A stretch of DNA of 31,403 nucleotides from an uncultured Lachnospiraceae bacterium. Its GTDB lineage: Bacteria; Bacillota; Clostridia; Lachnospirales; Lachnospiraceae. The stretch is taken from positions 1 through 31,403 of the forward strand of contig CAJTPO010000054.1 of the NCBI GenBank assembly GCA_910578115.1, read 5' to 3'. Numbering within the stretch: the first letter of the stretch is position 1; every line of letters begins with the position of its first letter. The notes under the pieces are model-generated. The model did no database searches. It was not told the DNA's origin and saw only the letters and a program-made list of their open reading frames with translations. This document shows positions 6,962 to 14,549 of the stretch, piece by piece. The translations under genes and the position numbers were made by a program.

Positions 6962-7660
6962 CTACCTGGCATCCGATTTCCGCAGATGATTCTCCACCTG
7001 GCGCAGCGTCAGCGTCAGGATCTTGATCAGCACGTAGTAGATCACTGCCGTTCCGAACAGCGGCATACCCGGTTCATAAGTTGCACTCTTGATAAAGTCG
7101 CCTGCCTTCTGGATATCCATCAGGCCCACATAACCGACGATGGCCGTCTCCTTGATCAGCACGATAAACTCATTGCAAAGCGCCGGGAAAATATTCTTTA
7201 CCGCCTGCGGGATCACGATCCTGGTCATCGTCTGGAACGCGTTGAGTCCCAGCGATCTTCCGGCCTCCGTCTGCCCGTGATCCACGGAAAGGATACCGCC
7301 TCTTATGATCTCCGACACATAAGCGCCTGAATTGACACCGAAGGCAATCGCCGCAATGATCCATTTATTCAGATTGACTGACGCAAAAAAAACAAAATAG
7401 ATCACCATCAACTGGGTGACGGAAGGCGTACCGCGTATCACATCCGTATAGATGCTGCCGATCGCCTTGAACAGTTTATTCCTGGAAAGATTGCTCACTG
7501 CCACCAGAATACCGATCAGAATACCGATCAGCACCGCCAGCAGCGAGACCTTGATCGTGACGCCGACACCACTGACTAACAGCCTGTAGCGGTCATCCTT
7601 GATAAAACATTTATAAAACAAGTCGCCAAAATCAGCAAACCATACGGAAATCCCTGTCAT
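6962..7660 (-). CDS. Polar amino acid ABC transporter permease
   Basis: This is the membrane channel of the importer, in the His/Glu/Gln/Arg/opine family. The first 20 or so residues are followed by hydrophobic helices near 30-55, 82-108, 150-172 and 195-217. The cytoplasmic EAA loop is clear: TEAGRSLGLNAFQTMTRIVI (about 131-150) followed by PQAVKN, and the family string DVIRGTPSVTQLM precedes it. The length of 232 residues is standard. GAAGGAT lies nine bases before the ATG. It is the first gene of the importer unit, transcribed toward the ATPase and receptor. Its likely promoter (7833-7861) sits inside a perfect inverted repeat, suggesting repression. Confidence 0.94.
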   Translation of the reverse strand: MTGISVWFADFGDLFYKCFIKDDRYRLLVSGVGVTIKVSLLAVLIGILIGILVAVSNLSRNKLFKAIGSIYTDVIRGTPSVTQLMVIYFVFFASVNLNKWIIAAIAFGVNSGAYVSEIIRGGILSVDHGQTEAGRSLGLNAFQTMTRIVIPQAVKNIFPALCNEFIVLIKETAIVGYVGLMDIQKAGDFIKSATYEPGMPLFGTAVIYYVLIKILTLTLRQVENHLRKSDAR

Positions 7661-7716
7661 CTGTCGCTCATCCTTCCCGTTACGCCTCCATGCGGCATAA
7701 ACATTACACTTATTCT

Positions 7717-7768
7717 ATAGTAAACCCTCATCCTGCTCAGCCTGCTGCTTTAGCGGGTCGCATGGCCA
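7717..7768. repeat. Dispersed repeat, copy 1 (about 50 bp, related to 12805-12854)
   Basis: ATAGTAAAC, GCTCAGCCTGCTGC and GCGGGTCGCATGGCCA occur in the same order and nearly the same spacing as AGTAAAC, GCTCAACCTGCCGC and GCGGGCCGCATGGCCA at 12805-12854. The similarity runs over about 50 non-coding bases at two unrelated loci, which suggests a dispersed non-coding element. Confidence 0.7.
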
Positions 7769-7783
7769 ACGGCATAACAAATT

Positions 7784-7809
7784 TCTGTCTCTAATGTCGT
7801 TAACGATAG
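7784..7809. repeat. Degenerate relative of the 35-bp palindromic element, copy C
   Basis: AAATTTCT, then GTCT, then CTAATGTCGTTAACGATAG resembles copies A and B with a short insertion. It lies about 125 bp upstream of the permease gene. CTATAGTAAAC at 7715-7725 could be its left arm, with the dispersed repeat inserted between the two arms. Confidence 0.55.
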
Positions 7810-7823
7810 CTTTCCCAAACAAC

Positions 7824-7861
7824 TCAACCCGCATTATAACACAAACAATGCGGGTTGAAAA
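7824..7861 (-). promoter_or_regulatory. Promoter of the importer operon inside a perfect inverted repeat (candidate operator)
   Basis: TCAACCCGCATT (7824-7835) and AATGCGGGTTGA (7847-7858) are perfect 12-bp inverted arms with an 11-base loop. On the minus strand a perfect TATAAT (7833-7838) and TTTTCA (7856-7861), 17 bp apart, overlap the two arms. No T-run follows, so it does not look like a terminator. A repressor bound here would block the promoter. The effector is unknown. Confidence 0.6.
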
Positions 7862-7939
7862 GCATAAATATAAGTTATTCTATGAATAAAACAGCTGAAA
7901 GCACAGATGCAGGACTGCCGCTTTATAAACCTGTCTTTC

Positions 7940-9193
7940 TCAGAAATGCACCTCTGTGCCAAACAGCGCGCCTTCCGCGATCTTCTTATCGTCCCCTTTC
8001 AGTTCATCCATAAACTGCATATAATCGCATACATATACATACACCGTATCCGTATTCCTGCCATAAGTGGAAAAGACCTCCCCATTCGATCCCTGATTGT
8101 TTAACCGTTTGCCGTCCGCATCCAGGATCGTAACGATATAGTCATAACGCTCTACACCTTCCGGCAGGATAATCTGTGCACTGATCTCAAAAGCCGTCTT
8201 CTCCACAGAAGCAATTCCGATGCCGTCCTCATTGGTCTTGTTGACTTCGACTGTCTGCATATCCTTCAGGTTCTTGCTGACTTCAATCTCGAAATTCCAA
8301 GTGCCTTCATAGTGTTTCCACAACGGCTCCGGCAGGTTCACCATCTCACCCGTTTCCGGATCGCGGTACTGTCTTTCCTCATACTCCAACAGTTCGCCGT
8401 AAATATCGGATATCTCCAGGTAGTAGGTAAACTGCTCCGGCAATGCCTGCTTTTTCGACGGATCACTGTACAGCAGATCCTCTTCCAGAGAAACCATGAT
8501 GATACCTGTAAAAGTCCTGCTGTCCGCAAAATTTCCTTCTATATAAGTGGGCGTTGAAAATCCGTTGGCGGCAGCATCGCTCCTCTCTTCTTTTCCCATA
8601 CCCGGCAGATTATAATAGCTTTCTGTTTTCAGATTCAGAATGTCATAATCCAGGATATATCCCTCCATATTCTTTGTCTTGATAAAATCCGCCGGAAAAT
8701 CCTCTTCATTTTCAATGCACAACCCCAAATACAATGCCTGACTGGTACAGTTCGCTTCGGAAATCGTGACTGTCAGCCCATTGGAAGTCTGTACATAGGT
8801 ACTGTCCGCCATTTTCCCGGAAAGTCCGTCAGCGCTTCCACCTGACACATCTGTCATTTCTCCATCCTGTGCCCCTTCGCCTGCTCCCGATATATCTTCC
8901 TCCACAAAGACTTCCGCATTATCGCTGAAATCTCCTTTATAGCTGAGCTTATCCTGCACCATCGTGAAAACCCGGCCGATGAAAGGCAGCCTGGCTGCCA
9001 GGGAAGGTTCTGATACCAGCAGGACGCCCGCACAGACCACTGCCAGCGTTGCCGCCGCGGTCGTACCATAACGCAGCATACGTTTGTTTTTGTTGAGCCG
9101 TTTCTGTTCCCTGATCCCTTCCTGTATACCGGCCTTTACAACACTGCCCAGCTCTCTCGGAATCGGGATTGCGTCAAATCTCTCATTTTGCAT
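7940..9193 (-). CDS. DUF4179 domain membrane protein, probable anti-sigma factor of the upstream ECF sigma
   Basis: This is a predicted single-pass membrane protein. A 41-residue basic cytoplasmic N-terminus (IPRELGSVVKAGIQEGIREQ) is followed by one transmembrane helix (about 42-61) and a large outer part of about 350 residues. The segment around the helix and the following ARLPFIGRVF are typical of DUF4179 proteins. Its ATG overlaps the sigma factor stop by 11 bases, with GGAGG upstream, so the two are co-translated. By analogy with other ECF/membrane pairs it should hold the sigma factor inactive until an envelope signal is sensed. An acidic Gly/Ser-rich stretch (about 95-125) separates the helix from the sensor region. 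No known catalytic motif was seen. Confidence 0.8.
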   Translation of the reverse strand: MQNERFDAIPIPRELGSVVKAGIQEGIREQKRLNKNKRMLRYGTTAAATLAVVCAGVLLVSEPSLAARLPFIGRVFTMVQDKLSYKGDFSDNAEVFVEEDISGAGEGAQDGEMTDVSGGSADGLSGKMADSTYVQTSNGLTVTISEANCTSQALYLGLCIENEEDFPADFIKTKNMEGYILDYDILNLKTESYYNLPGMGKEERSDAAANGFSTPTYIEGNFADSRTFTGIIMVSLEEDLLYSDPSKKQALPEQFTYYLEISDIYGELLEYEERQYRDPETGEMVNLPEPLWKHYEGTWNFEIEVSKNLKDMQTVEVNKTNEDGIGIASVEKTAFEISAQIILPEGVERYDYIVTILDADGKRLNNQGSNGEVFSTYGRNTDTVYVYVCDYMQFMDELKGDDKKIAEGALFGTEVHF

Positions 9194-9734
9194 AGCGTCT
9201 TTCCTCCTTATATTCTGCTTTATCAGCTTCCAGCCACCTGCGCATCTGCTTCTTGGCCCGGTACAGATATACCTTCACACTGCCTTCCGGAATGTCCATG
9301 ATCTGCGCGATCTCCTTGATTTTCAATTCCTGGAAATAGAAAAGTATGACCACGGTCTTATACTGCTCCTTCAGGGAGTCAATGGCATCGTAGAGATCCA
9401 CCTTCTCCTCGATCAGATAATTCTCCACACCTTTTTCCCGGTATTCATCCAAAGATACTGTCTGCATGCGCTTCTGATCCTGCCAGATGCAGTTTAACAG
9501 AATCCGCGTGATCCATGTCTTAAAATATTTCGGTTCCTTTAACTTTTCAATCCCCAGAAGTCCTCTCGTCACACATTCCTGCACCGCATCCAGTGAGTCC
9601 GCCTCGTTCTTTACATATAAAAAGGCTGTCTTATATAAGTAAACCTGATACTGCGCAATCAACTCACCGTAAGCGGCTTTGCTGCCCTTGATGGCTTTTC
9701 TTACAAGCCTGGTCGTATCCTCTTTCACTTTCAT
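9183..9734 (-). CDS. ECF-type RNA polymerase sigma factor (locus 1)
   Basis: This is a group IV (extracytoplasmic function) sigma-70 protein of 183 residues. Region 2 spans about 21-88 (AYGELIAQYQVYLYKTAFLY, with the -10 recognition part KYFKTWITRILLNC). Region 4 spans about 112-167 with a helix-turn-helix (LKIKEIAQIMDIPEGSVKVY). A longer frame opens at 9788, but AAAGGA just before the ATG at 9734 and the usual family start support the shorter form. It overlaps the downstream DUF4179 anti-sigma gene. Its promoter (9838-9871) is nearly identical to that of the second ECF gene at 23279, so autoregulation or cross-regulation is likely. Confidence 0.9.
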   Translation of the reverse strand: MKVKEDTTRLVRKAIKGSKAAYGELIAQYQVYLYKTAFLYVKNEADSLDAVQECVTRGLLGIEKLKEPKYFKTWITRILLNCIWQDQKRMQTVSLDEYREKGVENYLIEEKVDLYDAIDSLKEQYKTVVILFYFQELKIKEIAQIMDIPEGSVKVYLYRAKKQMRRWLEADKAEYKEERRYAK

Positions 9735-9837
9735 CCTTTCCTTTCGTATGATCTGCCGGTATGCGCGCCTGATTGATCGCCGTCCCAAAAGCGGCCGTGG
9801 ACGGTAATTTATTTTCTTACCGGTTTTGTTTTACATA

Positions 9838-9871
9838 GATTAGACTGCCTGCTGGAAAAAAAGGTTACAGC
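9838..9871 (-). promoter_or_regulatory. ECF-type promoter of sigma locus 1 (shared with locus 2)
   Basis: On the minus strand GCTGTAA is followed after exactly 16 bases by GCAGTCTAATC. The same two blocks with the same spacing occur at 23050-23083. The TGTAAC-like -35 and GTCTA-like -10 resemble ECF promoters. It is about 105 bp upstream of the sigma start. Confidence 0.7.
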
Positions 9872-10000
9872 CCGCAAAGTATTATTTTTAAAAACTGCTG
9901 TCACAATACTTGCATCATTGTTGCATCATTTATCCGGGCGGCCTTGTCATTTCGGCGCTGCCGTGTCATACTGAATCATGTCCGTGCCAAGTCAGATTTT

Positions 10001-10025
10001 TGCAACAGCCTTGCTGCCTGTTGCA
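10001..10025. repeat. Perfect 8-bp inverted repeat upstream of the lipoprotein gene
   Basis: TGCAACAG (10001-10008) and CTGTTGCA (10018-10025) flank nine bases. It lies 85 bp upstream of the lipoprotein ATG and could be an operator. Apart from this, the ECF promoter and a short TTGCATCATT direct repeat near 9919-9939, the 9735-10109 gap shows nothing I can name. Confidence 0.5.
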
Positions 10026-10109
10026 CAGACTGTCCGGCCTGACTGCCTTCAGTTAACAAAAGCATGCACTGAATATAAATAACACTGATAAATGCAGGGA
10101 GGTTCCTTA

Positions 10110-11534
10110 ATGAAAACGAAAAAGAAAATCGAAACACTGCCGCTAAAAACACTTTGTCCACTGCTGTTGTGCGCGGTGCTGACCGGCAGTCTATGTGCCT
10201 GCGGCGCTGCGGCCGCTCCTTCGGATCCATCCACCGATTCCGGCACAACACAAAATGACCCCGCCGGGGAAGCAGACACACAATCAGAACAAAGTACCGC
10301 TACAGATGCAGATACCATATCCGGCAAAAAGGACGGATCGGAAGCTAAGGATAACGGCCCCGGCACAGATACCCTGACGGAAGATTCCCCGGTGGTCGAT
10401 CCGGAAACCGACACGACCGTAAGCACTTTTCCCTCTCATATCCAGATTGAGATGCAAAGTGAAAAGGAGGATCTGACTGCTGACGACGGCACCATCTACT
10501 ACACCACAAGTTATGTCTATCCTGTTATTTCCATAGAAGGAAACGCGGATGCCGCCGAAAAGGTCAACGCGGATGTCCGCTCCAGAATCGATTCTTTTCT
10601 GGCCAACACGGAAGTCGAAGAATGGGCCAAAGAAGGCTATGAATATCATATTTCCGAGGAATCTGAGTATCCGTTCCTGAGCTATTGCAGTGATTTGACT
10701 TTTGACGTGCAAAGATCTGACAATAGTGTCATTTCTTTTACAATGACCAATTACTCATTTTCCGGTGGAGCACATGGCAACTACCTCACACAAGGCGTCA
10801 ATTACGATGCCAAAACCGGCAAACTGCTCACCTTTGCGGACTTGAGCGGCGACGCCGATGCTTTCCATGAGGATACGCTGGCCTATAACCAGGACCTGGC
10901 CCGGACAGAAGTCTATCAGATGCGGATGTTTTCCGAGGATATGCTTTCAGACGGTTCTCTGGAATCCGTGCTGTACGCCGACGATGCATGGTACCTGTCC
11001 ACTTCCGGCCTCACCTTTATCAGTAATCCCTACGCACTGGGTCCTTACGCCGCCGGGACAATCGAGTTTGTCATTCCCTACGCCGACCTGGCCGATATGG
11101 GGTTTGCCGCAGGCTACGCCTATACCGACCGGACAGTCAGGAAACTTCTGAACGACGCCGACGCGGCTTTTGACTTAAACGGTGACGGCACAGAAGACAC
11201 CATCCTCTTTTCTCCGGAAACAGTCGTCAATGAGGACGAATCTTACAGTACAATATCGCACCTGATCATCAACGACGTCGATTTCTCCGGCCGGGATGAC
11301 GATGCCGCAGGGCAGCAGCTTAACGAGAAGATCTGGAGTGAGCTTGCGCTGTTCGACCTGAATGTGGAAGACGACTATACAGAACTCGTCCTGCTCTCCG
11401 GCGAAAACATTGGCGATAACTACGTCTACACCAGCCGTTTCTTCCGCTATACGAAAGACGGCCGGCTTCTCTATCTGGGAAAAGTGACCGGTAATGTTTT
11501 AGACCCGTCAGTGACCTTTTCCGCGTTGGAATGA
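10110..11534 (+). CDS. Lipoprotein with RsiV-like DUF4163/DUF3298 sensor region
   Basis: This is a secreted, lipid-anchored protein of 474 residues. The signal peptide ends in lipobox LCAC, giving Cys31. Residues 32-105 are a Ser/Thr/Asp-rich linker. A DUF4163-like segment follows (about 106-205, containing VYPVISIEGNADAAEKVN), then a DUF3298-like segment with the hallmark FSGGAHGNY at 217-225. This pair of folds forms the lysozyme-sensing part of RsiV, the SigV anti-sigma factor. Near 355-363 an EF-hand-like DLNGDGTED occurs. The frame opens at 10092, but GGGAGG seven bases before the ATG at 10110 fits better. It is divergent from an ECF sigma/anti-sigma pair, so a role in the same envelope response is plausible but inferred. 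Confidence 0.8.
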   Translation: MKTKKKIETLPLKTLCPLLLCAVLTGSLCACGAAAAPSDPSTDSGTTQNDPAGEADTQSEQSTATDADTISGKKDGSEAKDNGPGTDTLTEDSPVVDPETDTTVSTFPSHIQIEMQSEKEDLTADDGTIYYTTSYVYPVISIEGNADAAEKVNADVRSRIDSFLANTEVEEWAKEGYEYHISEESEYPFLSYCSDLTFDVQRSDNSVISFTMTNYSFSGGAHGNYLTQGVNYDAKTGKLLTFADLSGDADAFHEDTLAYNQDLARTEVYQMRMFSEDMLSDGSLESVLYADDAWYLSTSGLTFISNPYALGPYAAGTIEFVIPYADLADMGFAAGYAYTDRTVRKLLNDADAAFDLNGDGTEDTILFSPETVVNEDESYSTISHLIINDVDFSGRDDDAAGQQLNEKIWSELALFDLNVEDDYTELVLLSGENIGDNYVYTSRFFRYTKDGRLLYLGKVTGNVLDPSVTFSALE

Positions 11535-11538
11535 GATC

Positions 11539-12654
11539 TCATCTTCCCGAAAGGACAGGAAAAAGAGCTCCAGTGATATCCGCCAGCTCTTTTTCCTCCG
11601 AAATAAAGAGTCTAGCCGAAGCCTCCACCGCAATCTCACTCACCCGGTTCTCCCGCAGGAAACCGATCTCCCGCTCACTAAGCTGCCCCAGCTTACAGGC
11701 ATTGACCGCCTCATTGACACCATTGAAATAGTGCATCAAATCTTCAAACTGCCTGAGCCTGTCGATCACACTCTCGCCGTATGCCTGCCGCTCCAGCTCA
11801 CAGACTGCGATCACCTGCATGGCCAGCTTCAATTCCCCGGTGATATCCGAGGCTTCCATCAGCACATCCGGCCTTTTCTCCAAAACACCCAGGAAATATG
11901 CCTTCGCGCCCGCCAGATCCCCCTCCCGGAAAAATTCTGACAGCCGTTCTTTCATCTGCTTCGTCTCGTACTTCTCCGTGGTCATGCCCACCTTGCATTC
12001 ACAGACTTTCAGTCCCTTCACTTCCACCCAGACATACAGCAAAAATTCCGAGATAAAGCCGAAGACCCGCTTGTGGTAATCGTCGTACTGTGTAGCATCG
12101 ATCTTCTTCTCCACTTCCGCAAAGATGGAGAAAAGCCATACCGCATACTCGTCATACAGGGCTTTGGACGTCACCATCATGTTGCCGAAGTAGGTGCCGC
12201 TTCCATGCACCAGTCGTTCAAAGGCATCATAGTAGGCCGGATACATCTGCCGGATCACCTCGCCCGTAGTGACCAGATCGAAGATATTATAATCGCTGGC
12301 ATAGCCGTCAAAATAGGAGTAATTCAGCTTCAGCCTTTTGGAAGTGATGATATCATAGTCCTGCAGGATGGACAGATAATCCTTTTCATTCAGGATCCGC
12401 CCCTCCTCCGTGCAGAAATAGCGCCTGTAATGACAGATGCCCACATAATCTGTAGTGCGCACGTTCTTCCACACCCAGTAGACCCCCGTCAATTCCCCGT
12501 AATAGCAGTTTTTCGCCGATATATTATCGCCTGTGTCGTCGCCTGCATAGCCGTAGTCCCCGCTGCAGGCACGGCCTACGTGCAACGGCACATAAATGGC
12601 GTCTTCCGGCTCCCTGAATTTCTTATGTGTCATCGTGAAGATCGTTACTGTCAT
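11539..12654 (-). CDS. DUF4422 domain protein (glycosyltransferase-like, polysaccharide synthesis)
   Basis: The first 240 or so residues match the DUF4422 family, found in capsule and exopolysaccharide clusters and thought to be glycosyltransferases. Characteristic strings are TIFTMTHKKF at the start, VPLHVGRA, then ELTGVYWVWKN, VGICHYRRYF (about 91-100) and, further on, GTYFGNMMVTSKALYDEY. The remaining 130 residues are helical and acidic and may be an extra regulatory or TPR-like tail. The total is 371 residues, longer than many members. AAGGGG lies about nine bases upstream of the ATG. It converges on the lipoprotein gene with only four bases between the stops and no visible terminator. 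No other polysaccharide gene is next to it. Confidence 0.82.
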   Translation of the reverse strand: MTVTIFTMTHKKFREPEDAIYVPLHVGRACSGDYGYAGDDTGDNISAKNCYYGELTGVYWVWKNVRTTDYVGICHYRRYFCTEEGRILNEKDYLSILQDYDIITSKRLKLNYSYFDGYASDYNIFDLVTTGEVIRQMYPAYYDAFERLVHGSGTYFGNMMVTSKALYDEYAVWLFSIFAEVEKKIDATQYDDYHKRVFGFISEFLLYVWVEVKGLKVCECKVGMTTEKYETKQMKERLSEFFREGDLAGAKAYFLGVLEKRPDVLMEASDITGELKLAMQVIAVCELERQAYGESVIDRLRQFEDLMHYFNGVNEAVNACKLGQLSEREIGFLRENRVSEIAVEASARLFISEEKELADITGALFPVLSGR

Positions 12655-12804
12655 ATCTCTTTACCCCTTTTCTGGAATTATGCTCTCATCTGTAGTAACT
12701 ATTCAGCCTATGGCTTCCTGGTTACGGAATACGGCCTGTTCCAAGTTTGCCCTCGGCAAAGAGTCCGGATTCTTCTCAACCTTTATACGTTCTCACGGCC
12801 TTTA

Positions 12805-12854
12805 CAGTAAACTTACATCATGCTCAACCTGCCGCCTGGCGGGCCGCATGGCCA
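12805..12854. repeat. Dispersed repeat, copy 2 (related to 7717-7768)
   Basis: It shares the AGTAAAC, GCTCAACCTGCCGC and GCGGGCCGCATGGCCA blocks with the copy upstream of the amino acid permease gene. Both copies are in non-coding DNA. Confidence 0.7.
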
Positions 12855-12858
12855 TCCA

Positions 12859-12885
12859 TGCTGTGAAAGTCGAAGACTTTCACAG
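12859..12885. repeat. Perfect hairpin, 12-bp stem with a 3-base loop
   Basis: GCTGTGAAAGTC and GACTTTCACAGC flank GAA. No T-run follows, so it is a structural palindrome inside the MITE-like element and not a terminator. Confidence 0.85.
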
Positions 12886-12997
12886 CAAATGCAAAGACCT
12901 GGGCTGAACTGTTGCCATCCGTACTGCTTTCTGCCTTTTCTCCTCATTATAAACGACCATTTCCAAAAATGAAACCGCTTCTTTTTTACAAAATATG

Positions 12998-13028
12998 TTG
13001 ACATTTAAATTTATTATGATATCATAAT
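12998..13028 (+). promoter_or_regulatory. Promoter of the SPFH operon overlapping a perfect 16-bp palindrome
   Basis: A consensus TTGACA (12998-13003) and TATCAT (13020-13025) are separated by 16 bp. The palindrome ATTATGATATCATAAT (13013-13028) covers the -10 box, and a further half-site TGATATCA follows at once. This is a good candidate operator, possibly for the ribbon-helix-helix protein encoded by the same operon. Confidence 0.7.
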
Positions 13029-13148
13029 GATATCAGATAAATTTCAAATCATAGCAACAAAGACAAAAGATTCCTGTCCGTCCCCAACGCTGCTTCTCAG
13101 CCGGCGTTTGCAAAGGGTACGGCATGGACACAAGAATGGAGGATTCCT

Positions 13149-14201
13149 ATGCAGGAAAAAAATGTAGAAGAAAAAATCATGCAAACCAAAAAGAACGGAC
13201 TCCCCGTGCTGCTTGGCCTCCTGCTGATGTACGCAGTGGCTATCCTTGGCACCGTGATCAGCGGTGTCACACTCGATCATCTGGGCGGTTCTTCTTCCCA
13301 CCTGCCGCTCAAGATCTTTTTTACGCTGACCATGGTTCTTTGTATGCTGGTCATCGCCCTCGGCTGGATCCTTTTCTGCGGGCTCAAGGTATTAAGACCG
13401 CAGGAAGCGCTGGTGCTGACGCTGTTCGGCAACTATATCGGAACGCTCAAAGATGACGGCTTTTACTTTGTCAATCCTTTCTGTTCCAGCGTCAATCCCG
13501 CTTCCCATACCAAGCTCAGCCAAAGCGGGGATGTCAACAATGTAAATGGCGCCGGAGCAGCGGCAGCCACTACACAGGAAGCACCGAGCAGGAAGATCTC
13601 CCTAAAGATCATGACCCTGAACAACAGCCGCCAGAAGATCAACGACTGTCTGGGCAACCCGGTGGAGATCGGCATCGCCGTGACATGGCGCATCGTCAAC
13701 ACCGCCAAAGCCGTATTTAACGTGGATAACTACAAGGAATTCCTTTCCCTGCAGTGCGACAGCGCCCTGCGCAATATCGTCCGCATTTATCCGTACGACG
13801 TGGCGCAGGGTGTGGACACTACCGGAGACGGCGTCGCAGACGAAGGCAGCCTGCGCGGTTCCAGTGAGATCGTAGCCGCCAGGATCCGCGATGAGATCCA
13901 GAACAGGGTACAGGAAGCAGGCATCGAGATCATAGAAGCGAGGATCACCTATCTCGCCTACGCGCCCGAGATTGCCGCGGTCATGCTGCAGAGACAACAG
14001 GCATCCGCCATCATCGACGCAAGGAAGATGATCGTAGACGGTGCGGTTGGCATGGTGGAAATGGCGCTTGAGAGACTGAACGAACATCACACCGTAGAAT
14101 TGGATGAAGAACGCAAAGCAGCCATGGTCTCCAACCTGCTGGTGGTACTGTGCGGCAACCATGATGCGCAGCCGGTAGTCAATTCCGGCAGTCTATATTA
14201 A
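13149..14201 (+). CDS. SPFH (band 7) domain membrane protein
   Basis: This 350-residue protein has two N-terminal transmembrane helices (about 17-38 and 53-77). The SPFH domain follows from about residue 80: GLKVLRPQEALVLTLFGNYIGTLKDDGFYFVNPF is typical of the start. The strings NPVEIGIAVTWRIVNTAKAVF and the helical RIRDEIQNRVQEAGIEIIEARITYLAYAPEIAAVMLQRQQA segment complete the domain. SPFH proteins assemble into membrane-bound rings and help organise membrane microdomains or protease complexes. GGAGG lies six bases before the ATG. The gene has its own promoter and is followed 18 bp later by a small DNA-binding protein gene, then a terminator. The precise function is unknown. Confidence 0.9.
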   Translation: MQEKNVEEKIMQTKKNGLPVLLGLLLMYAVAILGTVISGVTLDHLGGSSSHLPLKIFFTLTMVLCMLVIALGWILFCGLKVLRPQEALVLTLFGNYIGTLKDDGFYFVNPFCSSVNPASHTKLSQSGDVNNVNGAGAAAATTQEAPSRKISLKIMTLNNSRQKINDCLGNPVEIGIAVTWRIVNTAKAVFNVDNYKEFLSLQCDSALRNIVRIYPYDVAQGVDTTGDGVADEGSLRGSSEIVAARIRDEIQNRVQEAGIEIIEARITYLAYAPEIAAVMLQRQQASAIIDARKMIVDGAVGMVEMALERLNEHHTVELDEERKAAMVSNLLVVLCGNHDAQPVVNSGSLY

Positions 14202-14219
14202 TGAAAAGCGGAGGTCAAT

Positions 14220-14420
14220 ATGGGTGATACAGGTAAGAAACAAGTACCCCTCAGATTATCTGCCAAGCTGTATAATGCCATCGCCGCATGGGCAGAAGAC
14301 GATTTCCGGTCTGTCAACGGGCAGATCGAATACCTTCTCACGGAATGTGTAAGACAGCGCAAGAAGAACGGAAAGTATGTTTCCGACGAGATCGACGTGC
14401 CGCCGGAACTGGATCTGTGA
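14220..14420 (+). CDS. Small Arc-like ribbon-helix-helix protein
   Basis: This 66-residue protein matches the Arc/MetJ ribbon-helix-helix pattern. A short beta strand (KKQVPLRLS, about 6-14) is followed by two helices (AKLYNAIAAWAEDD and SVNGQIEYLLTECVRQRKK). Such proteins bind DNA as dimers through the paired strands. GGAGG lies five bases before the ATG. It is 18 bp after the SPFH gene and before a strong terminator, so the two genes form one operon. It could repress that operon through the palindrome at 13013-13028; this is inference. No toxin gene is adjacent, so a toxin-antitoxin role is not supported. Confidence 0.8.
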   Translation: MGDTGKKQVPLRLSAKLYNAIAAWAEDDFRSVNGQIEYLLTECVRQRKKNGKYVSDEIDVPPELDL

Positions 14421-14462
14421 TCAGCCGCTGCCACAAAATTTCATAGAACAGAAGCGCGCCAA

Positions 14463-14509
14463 AAACGCCGTGCCGGAAGAGTTTCTTATCCGATACGGCG
14501 TTTCTTTTT
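14463..14509 (+). terminator. Rho-independent terminator of the SPFH operon
   Basis: AAACGCCGT and ACGGCGTTT (14463-14471 and 14495-14503) pair, with a CCGGA/TCCG inner extension, and are followed by TCTTTTT. It lies about 43 bp after the small gene. Confidence 0.9.
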
Positions 14510-14549
14510 AATTTGTATTTCAATTATTTTTCTTTGTATTCACAGACAC

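Larger units (their letters stand above)
12690..12917. repeat. MITE-like non-coding element with inverted ends
   Basis: TAACTATTCAGCC near 12695 and GGCTGAACTGTTG near 12901 are imperfect inverted ends (11 of 13 match). They enclose about 225 bp with no convincing gene. Inside are the dispersed repeat 12805-12854 and a perfect 12-bp hairpin (12859-12885). The ends, palindromes and size suggest a non-autonomous element, but no target duplication was confirmed. Confidence 0.5.

Noticed and set aside
7824..7858. The inverted repeat as a terminator of the DUF4179 anti-sigma gene
   Set aside because: The stem is strong but no T-run follows on the minus strand, and a good promoter lies inside it; an operator fits better, though read-through control is not excluded.
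14220..14420. The small ribbon-helix-helix protein as the antitoxin of a toxin-antitoxin pair
   Set aside because: The only operon partner is a 350-residue SPFH protein, and no small toxin-like gene is next to it.
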